Assembly: GCF_965638725.1 (NCBI RefSeq)
Contig: NC_134950.1
Location: 25,634,932-25,698,931, forward strand
DNA from: Aptenodytes patagonicus
Lineage: Eukaryota; Chordata; Aves; Sphenisciformes; Spheniscidae
Reading direction: 5' to 3'
Length of the DNA stretch: 64,000 bases
Shown here piece by piece: positions 36,400 through 49,204 of the stretch (positions within the stretch are counted from its first letter, which is position 1; each line of letters begins with the position of its first letter). The notes beneath the pieces are model-generated. The model ran no database searches, was not told where the DNA came from, and was given only the letters and a program-made list of their open reading frames with translations. A program made the translations under genes and the position numbers.

Positions 36400-39300
36400 A
36401 CTGAATCAACTGGTAAATATTTATTTACCATTTTTAACATAACAGAATGGAAAAACTAGAATCTAAAAATGGAAGTTAAGCTTTGTAACGGCATAAATAT
36501 GTAAATAGTGTGTGCTCCTGCAGAGCAAAAAGAAGAACAAAATTTACTGTAAAGATTAAATTAAATTACAAGTTAGCAAGTTGTCTTGTTTACCGCCAAT
36601 GAAAACCAATTTTCTTTAGGAAAATATTTGAGCACGTGCAAAACAAGGTGAAAGCTGGTGATTTAAAGAAAGGTTTCTTGCTGCTGCTTTGATTGTAGTC
36701 AATAATTCAAGCTGACTGTGATTCTCAGGGAAGGTTTTCCTACAGGATGCAGCTCAGATAATGAAGATTTACTGGAAGTGTTCCTGAAGCCTTGCCTCAC
36801 CAGCATGAAGGCGGCACAGCCGCTAGGCTGGCGGCGAGGCACCAGGTCAAGGCAGGGTCCTCCATTCGAGCGTTTTGGTCTGAGGAGGAGTTAAGCTGTG
36901 CCCTCGGCCATGTGAGACTCAGCCCCAGAAGCTGTTCCTTCCCAAGAAGAGGTTTTTCCCCAAGTCAGCATTAACTCAGCTGGCACTGTGGGCTGGTCCA
37001 GAAGGAAGCACATGCTCCGCTTCTCTTCCTTTCACAAGAGACTCTTCTGTTAGCTCTGCGGTAACGAAAATTATAGGGATGAATGATGAAAACTGCACTT
37101 TGGACTGGTTTACATTCTTTCAGTACTGTTTAGTGTGATGGTTGTCGACTTCTCCCCTCCCGCTATATTTAGAAAGGGGAGTAGGAGGGAGATGAGCGTT
37201 AGCATTATGGGTTATGACACAAAAACATCAAAAAGTAAGTCTGTTCCCACTTCTCTTTGGTATCCTCTGGGGAGCTGTAGTGTTTAGAGAATGCTCCTGT
37301 TCCACCACAGGAGCTCAGGAAAATGGGCACCAAACTTTATTTAGACTCTAGGACTACATATGGCCATACAAGGTGGGTGGGTAACTAGGACACAGAACTT
37401 TTTCCTCCACTGAGCTTAGTTTCCCATCACTAGATAAGCTTCAAGTAGCTTGTCTGGCAGAATTATTGTTCCTTATATGTCAGCGCTTGGTTCATTTTAG
37501 GACTAAAAATAGAAAAAAATCAGAAGCGTCCTCTGCATTCAACAAATCAACAAAAGATCCATGGGAAAAAAAAATTGCATAATGCCCCAGAAGAAATCTA
37601 AATGAATTAAAGTCACCCCCTACAGAGAACTTGGGCTCTGTTTATTTTCAACAAACTATTACAAGTTTTGCAATATTTTTCTGGAAGTTTTTCACAAGCA
37701 TTCCTACTTCCTCTCACTCTGGGCTGGGGCTGAACTGCCAGGCTGGAGGAATTCTTTGGACCTGACCATCAGCCATGAGATAGTGGCCCTCAGCCCCAGC
37801 CCAACTAAAGCAGAGTTTTGAAGCTGCAACGTGAATTAAAAAACTCAAGAGCTCTGCAGGCTATGCCATAAACACATTTGATATCGAAGGAGTTAGGGGT
37901 AGTGAAAGCTTGACATCTCCCAAGCAGGGAGACGAAATGCAAAGTTGCTTCAATATGCAATAGTGTATCTCGACTGCAAAGCCCTTGTTGCACATCTCAT
38001 CCGTTTCTTCCCACCTCCCACGGACAAAAGACAACCCAGACCCTTCCAAGTACAATGCAGCACCCTAATTGTTGCTTCCTGCTGCCCTCCCAGCACCTCC
38101 TGTGGGTAGCAGAAGGTGCACAGGGTCAACCTTGTAGATCCTCCACCCATTTTGCTGTAGCAGTTCCTCTGCATATCTGGGGAGCGAGCAGCCAGCAGAA
38201 GCTGCGACAGGCAACATGTGCAACAGGTAGCACAGATCTCTGACATGCTGGGTAGCTGTGTGCAACCAAGAGAGTCTCTCAGGGTATGACACCAACATCT
38301 GCCCACTTTTCTGCCTACAGATTCTCTCTGTTAAAAGCAAATTCAGTGTGACAGCAACAACTCAAGAAAACAAAATGCCTTGTAACTTCCAGTGGAAAAT
38401 GTGGGCTGTCAGGACAGTTTCTCTTCCTGCCTTCTTTCCACTCACCCCAAATTAATGTCTGTAGTTCTACATGGGTCCTGTCCCCTCCCCACCCCATCCT
38501 CACTAGAAACTAAGCTCAGATACTGCAAACACACAGAGGGTTTTTCACATTTCCACCCACGCAAGCAGCTAATCTGCACATCTGATGCACATGTGAAATT
38601 GGTTCACAGCGGTCAGGGCAGGAGCCCACGTTTCCATTTGTAGCTCTACTGAGCTTAAGTTTTATCATTTGTTTGTTTTCAAAGCAAAAAAATATACAAT
38701 TTACTTTACTTCACAGGGGAAAAAATCTCAGCAAAGCATCTTTTCCACTGGCAGGGTTGGGTTACAGCTCCTCCACTCCCACCCACGCAGCTGAACCCAG
38801 CGCCTGGTCAGCCCAAGAGGCAGGAGGAAATGAAACGCACATGTCAGCGTCCCCCTCTCCCGCTCCAGTTCCTTAGCAAAACCGCTCTTCTGCTCCAGCC
38901 ACGAACCACCCCAGGACCGAAATATGTGCCAGGGAGGGGGACACTTGCTGTATCTTTTCTCAGACAAACTGTACGGCAAAGTCGTGCTTCCTCAACCTGA
39001 AGAAAGTTTTGGAGAGGCAATGCTTTAAAAGTTCACAGCACGGAGTTTTCACACCAAGGTTCAGAGCTCTGTCATACACAGGCAAGAGCGTAAATGTAAC
39101 AAAACTAGTATTAGAGCTCATTAAAAATGGACAATAATATTGCAAATTCCTTAAAGGAAATGATGCCAGTCTGATTAAGCAAGTGCTAAGTAACAAATAT
39201 AACTGATTGCAAGTTTTTAAAAAAAAGCTATATTATTTCCATCTGTAAAAACAGTTTCCTTCGAGATCTTTTTTCCCCTCAGATTCCTTTTCCCCTTCTC

Positions 39301-40834
39301 CTTGTTTGCTAACGTGAACAAAGAATGTAATACTAAGCATGCTATCATCATTTCCCTCACACCAATAGTTTTTGTTGAATGTTTATCTAGATACTCCTTT
39401 CCTTACAAAAGTTTCCTGTATTCCCTATGTTGCTTAAAAATAGTATCTGTCATTTAGGACTGCACTCCACCATCATTTCAAAACACAGCTCCAAGGGAAA
39501 AAAAGAGCAACAACTAGCCAAAGTTACAAATATGCTATTCTCTTGTTAGAACAATTTTGGTTTTAATTTATCCTATTTCAATGAAGTGCAATGCTCAAAG
39601 TGAAGAAAAATCTAGCAACGCAGCCTGTAAACATGAGCTACAATTCACTTTTAAAACTGGCAAGCAGAGGAACAAGGAACTCAACTCCTGAAGTTATTTT
39701 TCCACAAATAAAGCAAAGGCGAGAGACTACTTTTAACATAAGCTTTACATTACTTGCATTAGGCTTCATTTGCAAAGAATCTAAGAGGAAGTAACCATTT
39801 ATAACCCAGACTAGATCAAAGCAAAATGGCATTTTGATAAACACTAGAGCCTATCAATCACAAGGAGGCACCAGATCAGGTTGCTGAGGAATTTCAGAGC
39901 TGCCACAGCAGGAGAAGAGCCAAGGGTCTTTAGGAAAAGCCATCCCAGAGGTACAGATGCCGCTGCTGGCTGCGGGCATGTGGCGCAGCATCCGCAGCCT
40001 GGCACCGGCACTCCCAGCTGCCCAGCAACATCCACGAGTAGCCAGAGTATTGCTAGAAACGCATCCAGGAAGGGGAGAACAAAAGGGAAGCAAAACCGAA
40101 GACCAACTCGTGCTAGGAGGGCTCAGTGTAGGAGACGTGCATTCAGCTGCCCATTTCTTCTGAACAGCATTGCTGGAAGCCGGGCGTCTGCATCAGCCTG
40201 GTTTTCAGGCTGATGAAAACTGAACCGATGTTTATAATTGAGATGATAGCTCTGCTAGAATTTTTCCCTAATAGTATGGTTTGGCACCGAAAAGAGAAAG
40301 GCAAAGAGATCGCAAGATGATAAATGCTACTGTGGTGCCCATTGCATGTTAAAGAAGTTTCAGGTTTTTGTTAGGGAGGGTGGGAGGACTGCGATACTTT
40401 AAGTCCGTGTACATAGCTGAAGCATTAAACCTCTTCTGCCTATAACAGAGTGGATAATGGATGTGTAGGGGAAAAAAAGGCGAGTGGTGAAATAGAGCTG
40501 AAACTTTACCATTGCTTCTGCTTGTAAGCAGATGCAGGAGGAACCCGACAGGCGTATTTGGTAGCCTGCATCATTACAACAGATGTCTACGTTGGATAAA
40601 GTGTCCTGTGCATTAGGTATACAGGCAGAGCCTAACATTTATAAATAAAAAGAAAACAGCTTCTTAACATCAATTTGCTTATGAAGAAGGAGGAGACAAT
40701 TTATCTGGTGTTTAATATTTACAGCTATACTTACAGCGATATTCATTGCACTCTTAAAAGAAAATTCAGATCTACTACCTTAAGCAAAGTGGGCTTCAAA
40801 AAACTGGATGTCAGACTATACAAATAAAGTATTA
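36400..40834. other. Intergenic interval between CPQ/divergent locus and SDC2
   Basis: I see no exon with convincing splice context and no recognisable transposon. There are modest patches of higher GC near 36.8, 38.0-38.9 and 39.9-40.1 kb, containing short open frames that read like chance. Confidence 0.5.
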
Positions 40835-42914
40835 GTTTAGGCATGGAAGACTTTATTTTGGCACTTTAACAAATGCTTTTTTTTACAGCAGTGGCACAGC
40901 ATTTGCCAGAAATTTTCTTTTCTTGGCACAGTTATTTCAAGCAGTTATTTTACTAATTGAATTTCACTAAATATTGCACAATAAGATATACCTGTTAAAT
41001 TCTTACCCTGTTTTTACTTGTTGAACTTGTATGGCTTTGAAAAACTTGCCAGTAAGTATAAGTAATTTAAAAAGCAATATATTAAATATTTTAGCACAGG
41101 ATAGCATTCGTTTGTTCCTAAATGACCACTGAACTTGGGACAGCAACAAATACAAGTTACGCAACTCTTATCTGAAGAGCTACCAGATCTTATTTACAAT
41201 ACATTGCCATTTCTGAGAAGCAGTTCAGCTTGATGTCCTGAACACCTATAATTTGGAAATCTCAAAAATAAAAAATGAGGAGGTTAACAGAGCAGAAGAC
41301 GAAGCCATTTGTCTGTTACAAAGCATAATATAAGGAGGCAGACTATCGTCTTCTCCATGTGCCCCTCTATCCAACACCTATCTGCGGTCTAAGCAACAGA
41401 GCCTTTTCTCTTCTACTTGGAATATTTCTTTCTTCTCTTACGAAGATATTCCACTTGTCTCAACTCTTCTGCTGGAGTCCGAGCAGAATAAACCAAAACT
41501 CTCCAAAAGGCCGGGGAAAAAACAAACCAGAACAACAAATCAAAAACTGATATACACAATAAATGAAACCGGGTACTCCTTTGAATTTTACAGTACGGAA
41601 AACAACATTTGCAGGAAGAACAGGTCTGTGTCAAAACTGACATTAAATATAACGCAAAGGTCGAATGACTCATAACTCATACACCAGATGCAAGACTTAA
41701 ACTTTCCCACTTTTCTCAGCGATAAATCTGGTCCGAGGATCAGCCTGATCAACAGCCTTTTTTTTTTGGGTCTGGATTTTTAAGATCTACTAAATGTACT
41801 CTGTGACATTAAAACATAAGCAAGTAGACATAAAATGAAAAGCATATAAAAGTATATCACAATGGAATTCTCAGTATTAGGCCACATGATTTATTCAGTA
41901 GTGTTTATGTTCCCAAATTACAATTATGTCTATCCATGTAAGACTACAAAAGTTACCATTAGAATTGTCTGTGCTTATAAAATACCAACATTTTCTTTTA
42001 CTGTTATATACTCATTAACACCAGTCTGCGACGAGTTACATGTAATCATAGGCACTTCAAAGGCTTTAAAAGACGTTTACAACTTAAATGCATTTTTAAA
42101 GAACATAAATTTAAACCCCTACTTGTACCTTCAAATTGCAAATAATTAACAAATACAGTGGCCATAGAAATCTGCAGCAACTTCTCAAAATACTGTTAGA
42201 GTCTTTGGGTTTGCTTAGGTTTGTCAGTAGCTTACTCCAAATCTTCCTTACAGGAGATTTGTTTAGTAAGAATACGACTATAGAGTTTGTAGTAATAATC
42301 CAATTTTACACATTAATTTGCTGTTACAAATCTCACTGAAGCTACAGGTACACTGAGAAACAATGCAAAGTGTAAAATTGATATCCTGACACTTAAATTT
42401 ATACAAAGTGGAGGTTAAAGTTTACATAGCTGAAAAATTACATTTACACTAAAAGTTACTGTTATCTGAAGTATCTGAAGACAAATTGCACCATGACAAC
42501 TACAAAAAGGCATTTTTTTGAAACAGATAAATTAATGAAATAAAAACTAACTTGTAAGATCAATCTGAGACATGCCGACAAAAATTAAACAACTTTCATT
42601 GAACCATAGGATAAAACAATAATTTTCATTATTTTATATTTATGCATAAAGTTTTTTAAATGATTCAGTGAACATCAATGGTTTTATAAAATAATGCTTT
42701 GCCACTGTTATTCACAGAACACTGCAAATGTTAAGTTTTAATTTTACATTTTTTAAAGGAATACATGAAAAGTTTTAAATACAATGGGTTTTTATCATAA
42801 AGGTGCCGTATTGGCTCTTTAATGAAAAAAAAAAAAAAATCTTCATTATTCTATGCAAAAGCTTTATTTAAAAAAGTTCAGTGATCTCATAAATAGAGAC
42901 ACTAAATAGGAATT
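40835..42914 (-). other. SDC2: SDC2 3' UTR (inferred extent)
   Basis: This AT-rich sequence follows the SDC2 stop codon with no splice site needed. The end is set by the candidate distal poly(A) signal at 40852. It contains an A-run at about 42825-42839 (T-run in the transcript) and many T/A-rich blocks. The length is in keeping with mammalian SDC2. Confidence 0.55.
40852..40857 (-). terminator. SDC2: SDC2 distal poly(A) signal (candidate)
   Basis: TTTATT on the plus strand is AATAAA in the SDC2 sense (minus). It lies about 2.06 kb after the stop codon, which fits the roughly 2 kb 3' UTR typical of SDC2. Other copies at 41890-41895 and 42863-42868 could give shorter transcripts. Confidence 0.5.
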
Positions 42915-43078
42915 TTATGCATAAAACTCCTTAGTAGGTGCCTTTTGATAGGCAGCACAGGATGGTTTACGTTCACCAAGGTCGTAACTGCCTTCGTCCT
43001 TCTTTCTCATGCGATATACCAGCAGCAGGATAAGGAAGATTGCAAAAAGAAAACCGATAACTCCGCCAGCAATAACAG
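42915..43078 (-). CDS. SDC2: SDC2 exon 5: transmembrane and cytoplasmic domain of syndecan-2
   Basis: This last coding exon of 164 bases starts in phase 1 after the acceptor TTGATTACAG. It encodes the syndecan membrane anchor: [20 protein letters not shown], with the GxxxG-type dimerisation motif. It continues with the C1 segment [18 protein letters not shown], the isoform-specific V segment, and the C2 tail with the PDZ-binding end EFYA before TAA at 42915-42917. C1 binds cytoskeletal adaptors (ezrin) and C2 binds PDZ proteins such as syntenin and CASK, as known for the family. The V segment reads [13 protein letters not shown], with Cys where mammals have Ser. The length and ending match full-length syndecan-2. 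Confidence 0.97.
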
Positions 43079-44344
43079 CTGTAATCAAAGAAACAGAGAT
43101 TCACAATATGCCGGAAAAACAAGTTTAGCACAATGTTTCTTTTTCATCTCGCACAATGAGTTTGCCATTACTTTCAAATTAGAGAAAAAGGCTCCCATTA
43201 TGCAACTGTCTTGATATTAGTATCCTGAAATATATTCTCAGAAAGCCTGTTTGTGTTTATGAAGGCAATCATTTAAAAGGACGTTCCACCTATGAGTGAT
43301 CCAACAAACCACAGTTCTAAAAAAGTTATTAAAAATTTTCCAAAACCTCAATTAAGAAAGCCACCCATACTGCCAGAACATAAAGTTGTCTTCATTTATA
43401 ATAACAACATTTAAGTTTCCTTCAAACTCATTTTTCAACAGTTAACATTTTCAGCCTTTATTTAAGAACTATTTTGTTACACTAGCTAAGAAGTGGGTTT
43501 TCCCTTTTCTCCATTAGTTTTCACTCTGACTCTAGGCTGAAATGAATTTCCTATTGATGAGTAATAGGAGAAAACATTTCATGGAGCTGTAGGAACAGAG
43601 ACATTATATTCATCATGTACTTGTGAGTGTGTAGAAAGTATCATCTCCAACTAGACTTCAAGAGCAAACCCGCATGCTTCCACTGATGTGGATATTAAGG
43701 CTATTTCACATTTTGCTCAGAGGAAGATGCGGTCCAAACTGTGTGACCTTCATGGCTCCCAACACCCCCTCCAAGGACATGAGGGAAAAGTATACCTGTA
43801 AACACTGCTCTTATGCCAAAAAAACCGCACATGTAGGAAAGCCACGTGAAAACATTGGTGGCCAGCCTGCCTCTCCCTGGGTTATGCATGGAAACAGACC
43901 CTCTATATCCTAAGGACAGCGCTCATCTATCCCTCTCCATCCACCCATCCACCCACCCCTGCCGTGAGCTCCTCCCAGGCGACGTCCATCTGCACCAGAC
44001 GGACCAGACAGCGATGTGCTCTCGGGAGCATGGGTGACAAATACATTTCTGCACTGCAAGCATCAATCCAAATTGCAACTCTCTTTCTGAGCTGTGGAAG
44101 CTCCAGATATTCAGCAGGCAGTATTGAACTTGCAGGCGTCAAATCAACTAGCAAGACTTCACTATTAAATAACTCCAGAAGATGCCCATCTCATTCTCAT
44201 CAAATCAACCACTGGCTACCCCCATGAATGTGTTTAAGAATCTATCAAGAAAACAAAAACGTTGAATTTGCATTATTTGATATGGATCCCCTCTGTTTTC
44301 TGTGGTATTTCTGGTGAGATGGACCTTGGCAAATGACACCTCAC
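43079..44344 (-). other. SDC2: SDC2 intron 4
   Basis: GT/AG intron between exons 4 and 5, phase 1. It contains a short CCAT/CCAC simple repeat at 43927-43961. No other gene is seen. Confidence 0.9.
43927..43961. repeat. CCAT/CCAC simple repeat
   Basis: Tandem tetranucleotide-like units (CCATCCACCCATCCACCCAC) in SDC2 intron 4. Confidence 0.7.
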
Positions 44345-44480
44345 CTGCCAGAACTTCTGTTCTCTGGAAGAGGTTTTCTGAATGCTTCTCAGTGAACACG
44401 TCCGTGTCGTCCCCTGGCTCATCGCTCTTTTTCTTGGCATCTGTCTCAGGCCCTTCCTCTTTATCGATTTCTTCAGGTGA
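44345..44480 (-). CDS. SDC2: SDC2 exon 4: juxtamembrane ectodomain
   Basis: A 136-base exon, entered in phase 0 after the acceptor TTTTTGTGCCACAG and left in phase 1 at GCAG|GTGAGG. It encodes SPEEIDKEEGPETDAKKKSD, then DDTDVFTEKHSENLFQRTEVLA. The conserved (N/D)VxTEKHSxxLFxRTEVLA block sits just outside the membrane. It is the cell-adhesion and shedding region of syndecan-2 and -4 family ectodomains. The acidic, lysine-containing first half is the variable spacer. Confidence 0.97.
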
Positions 44481-45288
44481 CTGTGGCACAAAAAGAAAAA
44501 CAGAGCATCGCTTACAGACAGGGTGCACCGCACGTCGGCACAGTCACCGCCTGTCACGGGCAGCCACGAAGCTGTGGCTCCATGTGTGTACTTCACAATA
44601 CCCACAAACACCACACATGGGAAGCTTTTTGACCGCAGAAAGCTGTGCTAGACATTGTAACTGGATCTATTTGTCGTCACGATGTCAGAATGAAAAACAC
44701 TATCCACAAGTTTATAACCCCCAAAAGTATATTTAGCAAACAGCTGTTAAATATTGCCTGTGTTTATCAGAATAACGGCCCCTGAATGAAATAACAATTC
44801 TGAAATTAGCACATCAGGTATGTTGTATTTAGAACGCCTCTGAGGGTAACTTAGACAATATTACCGATGGTGGTAGAAAGAAATACTGAAATACTAAATG
44901 GAACCTGGCAAGTGTTCAATCTACAGCCCAACCACACAACATTCTCCTTTAAGAAGGGAAGTTTCATGTAGAATTTTCTAATAACTCTTTGAGAGATGTA
45001 AAAAAAGTACAGCTCAGACTCAAAGGTATCATGAGAAACTGTCTTGTGTATAATGAGATATTCTTTTTTGCATCTCTCTCTTCTTTCATGTGAAATCCAG
45101 ATGTCCCTACGCAGACTTCCTAGTAGGAATGAAACTAGGCAGCTCTGTATTCATTTACCAGGCTGCAGTAGCATTAAGTAAAGTTTGTGGGGGCTTTTTA
45201 ATCCATATAAATCAAATAAAGTTAACATCAAGCTATCAGTGGGGTACAGTGGAACCATTTTAAATGGTGTTGCTCTCCAGCCACGCAC
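44481..45288 (-). other. SDC2: SDC2 intron 3
   Basis: GT/AG intron of about 0.8 kb, phase 0, between exons 3 and 4. I see nothing else in it. Confidence 0.9.
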
Positions 45289-45422
45289 CTTTGTTTGTGC
45301 AGGCACCTTGGTCTGCATTTTCACCGTGGTGGTCTCAGCCCTAGATGCATCACTAGTTGTTGGTAACTTTGGAAGTGTTCTGGATGTTGTTATCACTGCA
45401 CTATCTTCATCTTCTTCAGCAC
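45289..45422 (-). CDS. SDC2: SDC2 exon 3: variable ectodomain
   Basis: A 134-base exon. The acceptor is TTTTGTCTCCAG|GTGCTG and the donor ACAAAG|GTGCGT; entry is phase 1, exit phase 0. It encodes [20 protein letters not shown], then [24 protein letters not shown], the Thr/Ser/Pro-rich spacer of the syndecan-2 ectodomain. The first codon completes a Gly shared with exon 2, so the last Ser-Gly glycosaminoglycan site straddles the junction and is followed at once by the acidic run EEDED, which favours heparan sulphate priming. Confidence 0.96.
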
Positions 45423-45780
45423 CTGGAGACAAAACCAGTGACATTTCACCGACCTGTGAAATTCTTCCAGACCAATTACATTTTTTATTATGACACGAAG
45501 GTAGGGGTGCTTGCGCAGCCCACCCTAGGCACATGGCCTAGATGACAATGCCTGCTAAGATAAAGATGCGAGTGCCAACAGTGTGCCCCAAACTGCCAGG
45601 GGCATATTGGCCCCACGTGATCCCATGAAAGAGGAAGGGGAGCCATCAGCTGGATTAAGCAGTAACCAGGAAATTAGCACGATGTTTTTGAAACAGAAGG
45701 AACCAGCCTGAAAAGAAGTATGAAAAAAGCATAAACGCTTGTAACGGGGGGAGAAACCCTGTAATAGAAGCGGCAGCTGT

Positions 45781-46075
45781 CACGGCTGGTGTGACCCTGT
45801 CTGACGTGGCCCTGTGGCACCGGGGGCTCTGCTGGGGCTTGGCAGTGCCACCCCCCACCCCATGGGTGCCCCCAGCAGCCACCTCCAGCTCTCCAGCGGC
45901 CGCCACGGGGGCACTGCTGGAGGTGGCAGGAGGTGGTAGGGCCCTGGGATCACATGGAGCTGGGGGCACCTGCATCTCCCACAGCGGGGGTGTGCGGTCA
46001 GAAGGTCCTGCACACCCAGCTGAGGGGAGCTTGCACACCCCACGGCCTGCGAGAGGGGAGGGTGTGTGTGCGCAC
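45781..46075. other. GC-rich patch in SDC2 intron 2
   Basis: An abrupt GC-rich block of about 300 bases, rich in CCCCCA, CAGCAGCC and GGGGGC strings but with few CpG. It ends in GTGTGTGTGCGCAC and a TG repeat. It is not a classical CpG island. Open frames on both strands are a by-product of composition. Confidence 0.5.
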
Positions 46076-46080
46076 AAATC

Positions 46081-46099
46081 TGTGTGTGTGTGTGTGTGG
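46081..46099 (+). repeat. (TG)9 microsatellite
   Basis: Nine uninterrupted TG units at the edge of the GC-rich patch. They are likely polymorphic. Confidence 0.85.
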
Positions 46100-47440
46100 C
46101 ACACGTTGGGATCAGTTACAGAAGTGGGGTTGGAAATTTGTAGTTGCATGTTACCATTTTTTAAGTGTCTGGTATTGTAGTTATCTGTTGTATTGCTGAT
46201 ATTAAGCCCAAAAGTATAGTTCAATGATTGCCAGTTAATTGCATATCATAAATAAATCAATCAATAAACTTCTTTCTCCTGACTTTACTTAAACCACATG
46301 AACTGAACAGTTTTTCCCTGTAACACACTGCTTCAACAACAAAATCTCTCCTCTACAGCAGATCTGTTAAACCCTCAAACATAAAAAACCAAGTAGTTTC
46401 TATCTACAGGAAGATTGCTATTACTTTATGTTTCAGTCACTAGGAATTCACATGTTTTTAAACTCCAGAAGCCTTTTTCTTTTGAAATAAAAAGGACAGA
46501 AAACTCCCTAAAGATGACCTTAAATTTAATTTCCTCCACATTCAAAGCCCTGCTGGAGTACGAAGGCTCCTTCAGAATAAAGTAATGGACACGTCTAATA
46601 AATATCCTTTAGTGATACTGGACGAACGAAGACACAGACAAGAGACTAAATTATTGCAAGGCCTGAAAGAGGAAAAGAAGCGACCTATTCTTGGACCACT
46701 CCCTAGGAATCTCAATGTGTTCTGCTCATTACAGACACCGGTTACCCAAGTAACTATTGGGTAATAAATCCAGCAAATGTGAGTAAGAGTAATTCCTAAC
46801 AAATAAAAATATATCCTCTTACAACAGAATAGTATGACTCACTCATTCCAAACTGACTTTTTATCTTATTTTTTGTAGAGAAAGAAAACAGGCTGAAAAT
46901 ACAAGCGCAATAACAAAGTTTTGAACTCACGATCAAGAATTATATACATTTTGCATTGAAAGGAAGGGTATTAACAAGACAATAACTAAAACAACTTCTG
47001 TACTGTAGAAAAGAAAATTTGGAATCGTTAAAAAAATTACTACATTAAAGCTACCGGCACAGAATAATACTGGAAAAACCTTCAGAGATACCAAAATTAC
47101 AGGGCAACCTCTAGAATAAAGACCTCACAACAAGAATTGGGTATTTTCCTGAAATGCTACTCAAAGATCAAAAAGCCAACATCCTGCTTCAAAGCAGAGG
47201 TGAGGAAAGGCATCCAACAGGAAAATTTTTCTGGTTTTGCCTCAAGAGTTTTCTTTTGAGAAATAAGGGCCCAATGGATAGCTCAGCCTGCTTTACCTTC
47301 CAAAGTTCCTCCAAATTACACAAGACTTTCACAGTCAAGGAAATTAAAATTGATGATCAGATTAGAGATCTGATAAAACACACTTTGAGAGTACAGAACT
47401 TTTATTTTCTTCTTTTTATGAAATGATCAGTTCCATTTAA

Positions 47441-48500
47441 TCACAACTGCTCCTCCAAATCCTTAAATGCCACCTTCGCTTCAGGCAATAGTTGTGTCTG
47501 CCAGATAAAATGGTGAGCATTACAGGTCTGAACCTCTCTGGCTACGGAGGATGCAGATCTCCGGTCCCTCAACAAACGGGTGACTAATCTAACTCCTGGA
47601 CTAGTCGCTAGATTTGTACCAAAGGTACCCAACTCCTCTTGTGTACGGCCTCAGGGGATCCTGACAATCCCAAAAACATCGGGGTACCTATCATTTAGGC
47701 CTGACTCAGGTACCGGCTCAGACACATCCCCATGGTTCCTCCTTTCTAATTAGCATTATCTAGACAGGTCTCTGCTTGGCATGGAGTAGGTCTAAACAAG
47801 GGGAAGGCATTTCCCTTGCTAAACTGACAGTAGTATTCTCAGAATTACCCGTAAATAGGACTGAGGGATCAAAAAAACCTCTCTAATGCTCTCCAGAACA
47901 TAGCAATAGCATTTTACAGAGTATCACATTCCCTAGAAGGCAAAAAAAAGAGAACCACCCCGCTCCCTGAATCCAAATAGGATTGGAAAGAAAAAACCTA
48001 CAGAGTGTCATGAGCATAATTTCCAACTAGGTTGTTAAGAGGAATACTGTGAAATGGTTGCAGTGTAAGAGCTTACTTCTTCCTCTTGAAAGTATCACTG
48101 TCTCTTTAGATGGTTTCTGGATTTGGCCAGCTTGGGTGACAGTGCTGGGTATCAACTGCCTTGAGTCCCTCTACAAATAGATACTGCCCCCTTAGTGAGG
48201 GCATCGCAAAAACCCTGCAGTAATTAAACCCATAGCGATCTCTGTGGTAAAGAGTTGAGAGGTCTCAACCATCACACACGGTCTTTTATCCACTGCAACT
48301 TCTTCAGGATGCCCAACTGCTGTCTTCATAGTGGTCAAAATAGCTCTAAATTGTGCTGTAGTATTGGAAATATCTAATATAGCCCTCACTGATGTGTCTA
48401 TTAGCTGCCCCTTGGATGATGGGAACGCAAATGCTCTTTCACACTCTTGGTGCTTGAGGAAACTTGTCAGGAAATCAAAACTGTGTCAGCTTAAATCATT
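47441..48500 (-). pseudogene. Unassigned coding-like relic, minus strand
   Basis: Two stretches read like decayed protein. About 48194-48475 is open for some 90 codons and includes ILDISNTTAQFRAILTTMKT and VDKRPCVMVETSQLFTTEI. About 47441-47690 is open apart from one TGA near 47651 and includes TSPGVRLVTRLLRDRRSASS and FIWQTQLLPEAKVAFKDLEE. Between them the frame is broken several times. Amino-acid composition and the runs of charged and hydrophobic residues look more protein-like than neighbouring chance frames. I cannot name a family. It could be an endogenous viral element, a rare transposon or a processed pseudogene. Its orientation is the same as SDC2. Confidence 0.3.
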
Positions 48501-49204
48501 GTATACTACAAAAAGCCTGCAGTAGTTAGCACTCTTACTTGCAAAGCAGCCAGTGATTAACTCTTCCTACCAAACAAATCCAATCATCTCACCCTATCTT
48601 TTGTCATCATGTTTGTCGGCTGTTGCACATCGCACTCTGGGATTACTACCACCACAAGCAAACTTGTCATAAGGCGGGCACAGACATACCCACCATCTTT
48701 TTCACCACCTTCCATCTCTGTCATCAATGTGGCACATACCAGAATGACAAATTTTTAGCTGGCTTATCTCACCCCCATTCACATGAAAAGCCCCCAACAC
48801 AACCCTTAAGCAACACAGCGTTAGGCAACCAGAGATGACACCGTAAACATAATACTAGTGCCCTATCAGGGAACTGCAGCTGAAATAAATGGGGACAGTG
48901 CAAGGATGTTGTGTCTCTGATAATTCTCACCTGAGGAGGGGAAAAAAAAACAACAAAACTTGAAGAAAATAGAAGGAAGAGTCCTAACTATACTGAAGTA
49001 TACTGAAGATTCTGTCCAGCACAACCAAAAACACACTTTCAAACAGTATCACAGCAGGTTTTTACATTAAAGGACCTGGAGAACCAGGCAATTAATGTCA
49101 TGAAGCATGCTTGGGGCTGGTGTAGCAGGTGGACAGAAGAATCTCTTGCTCCAAGCCAATCTGAAAGGCACATATGAGTGGGACCTTAGGAAGTAGAAAA
49201 ATGA

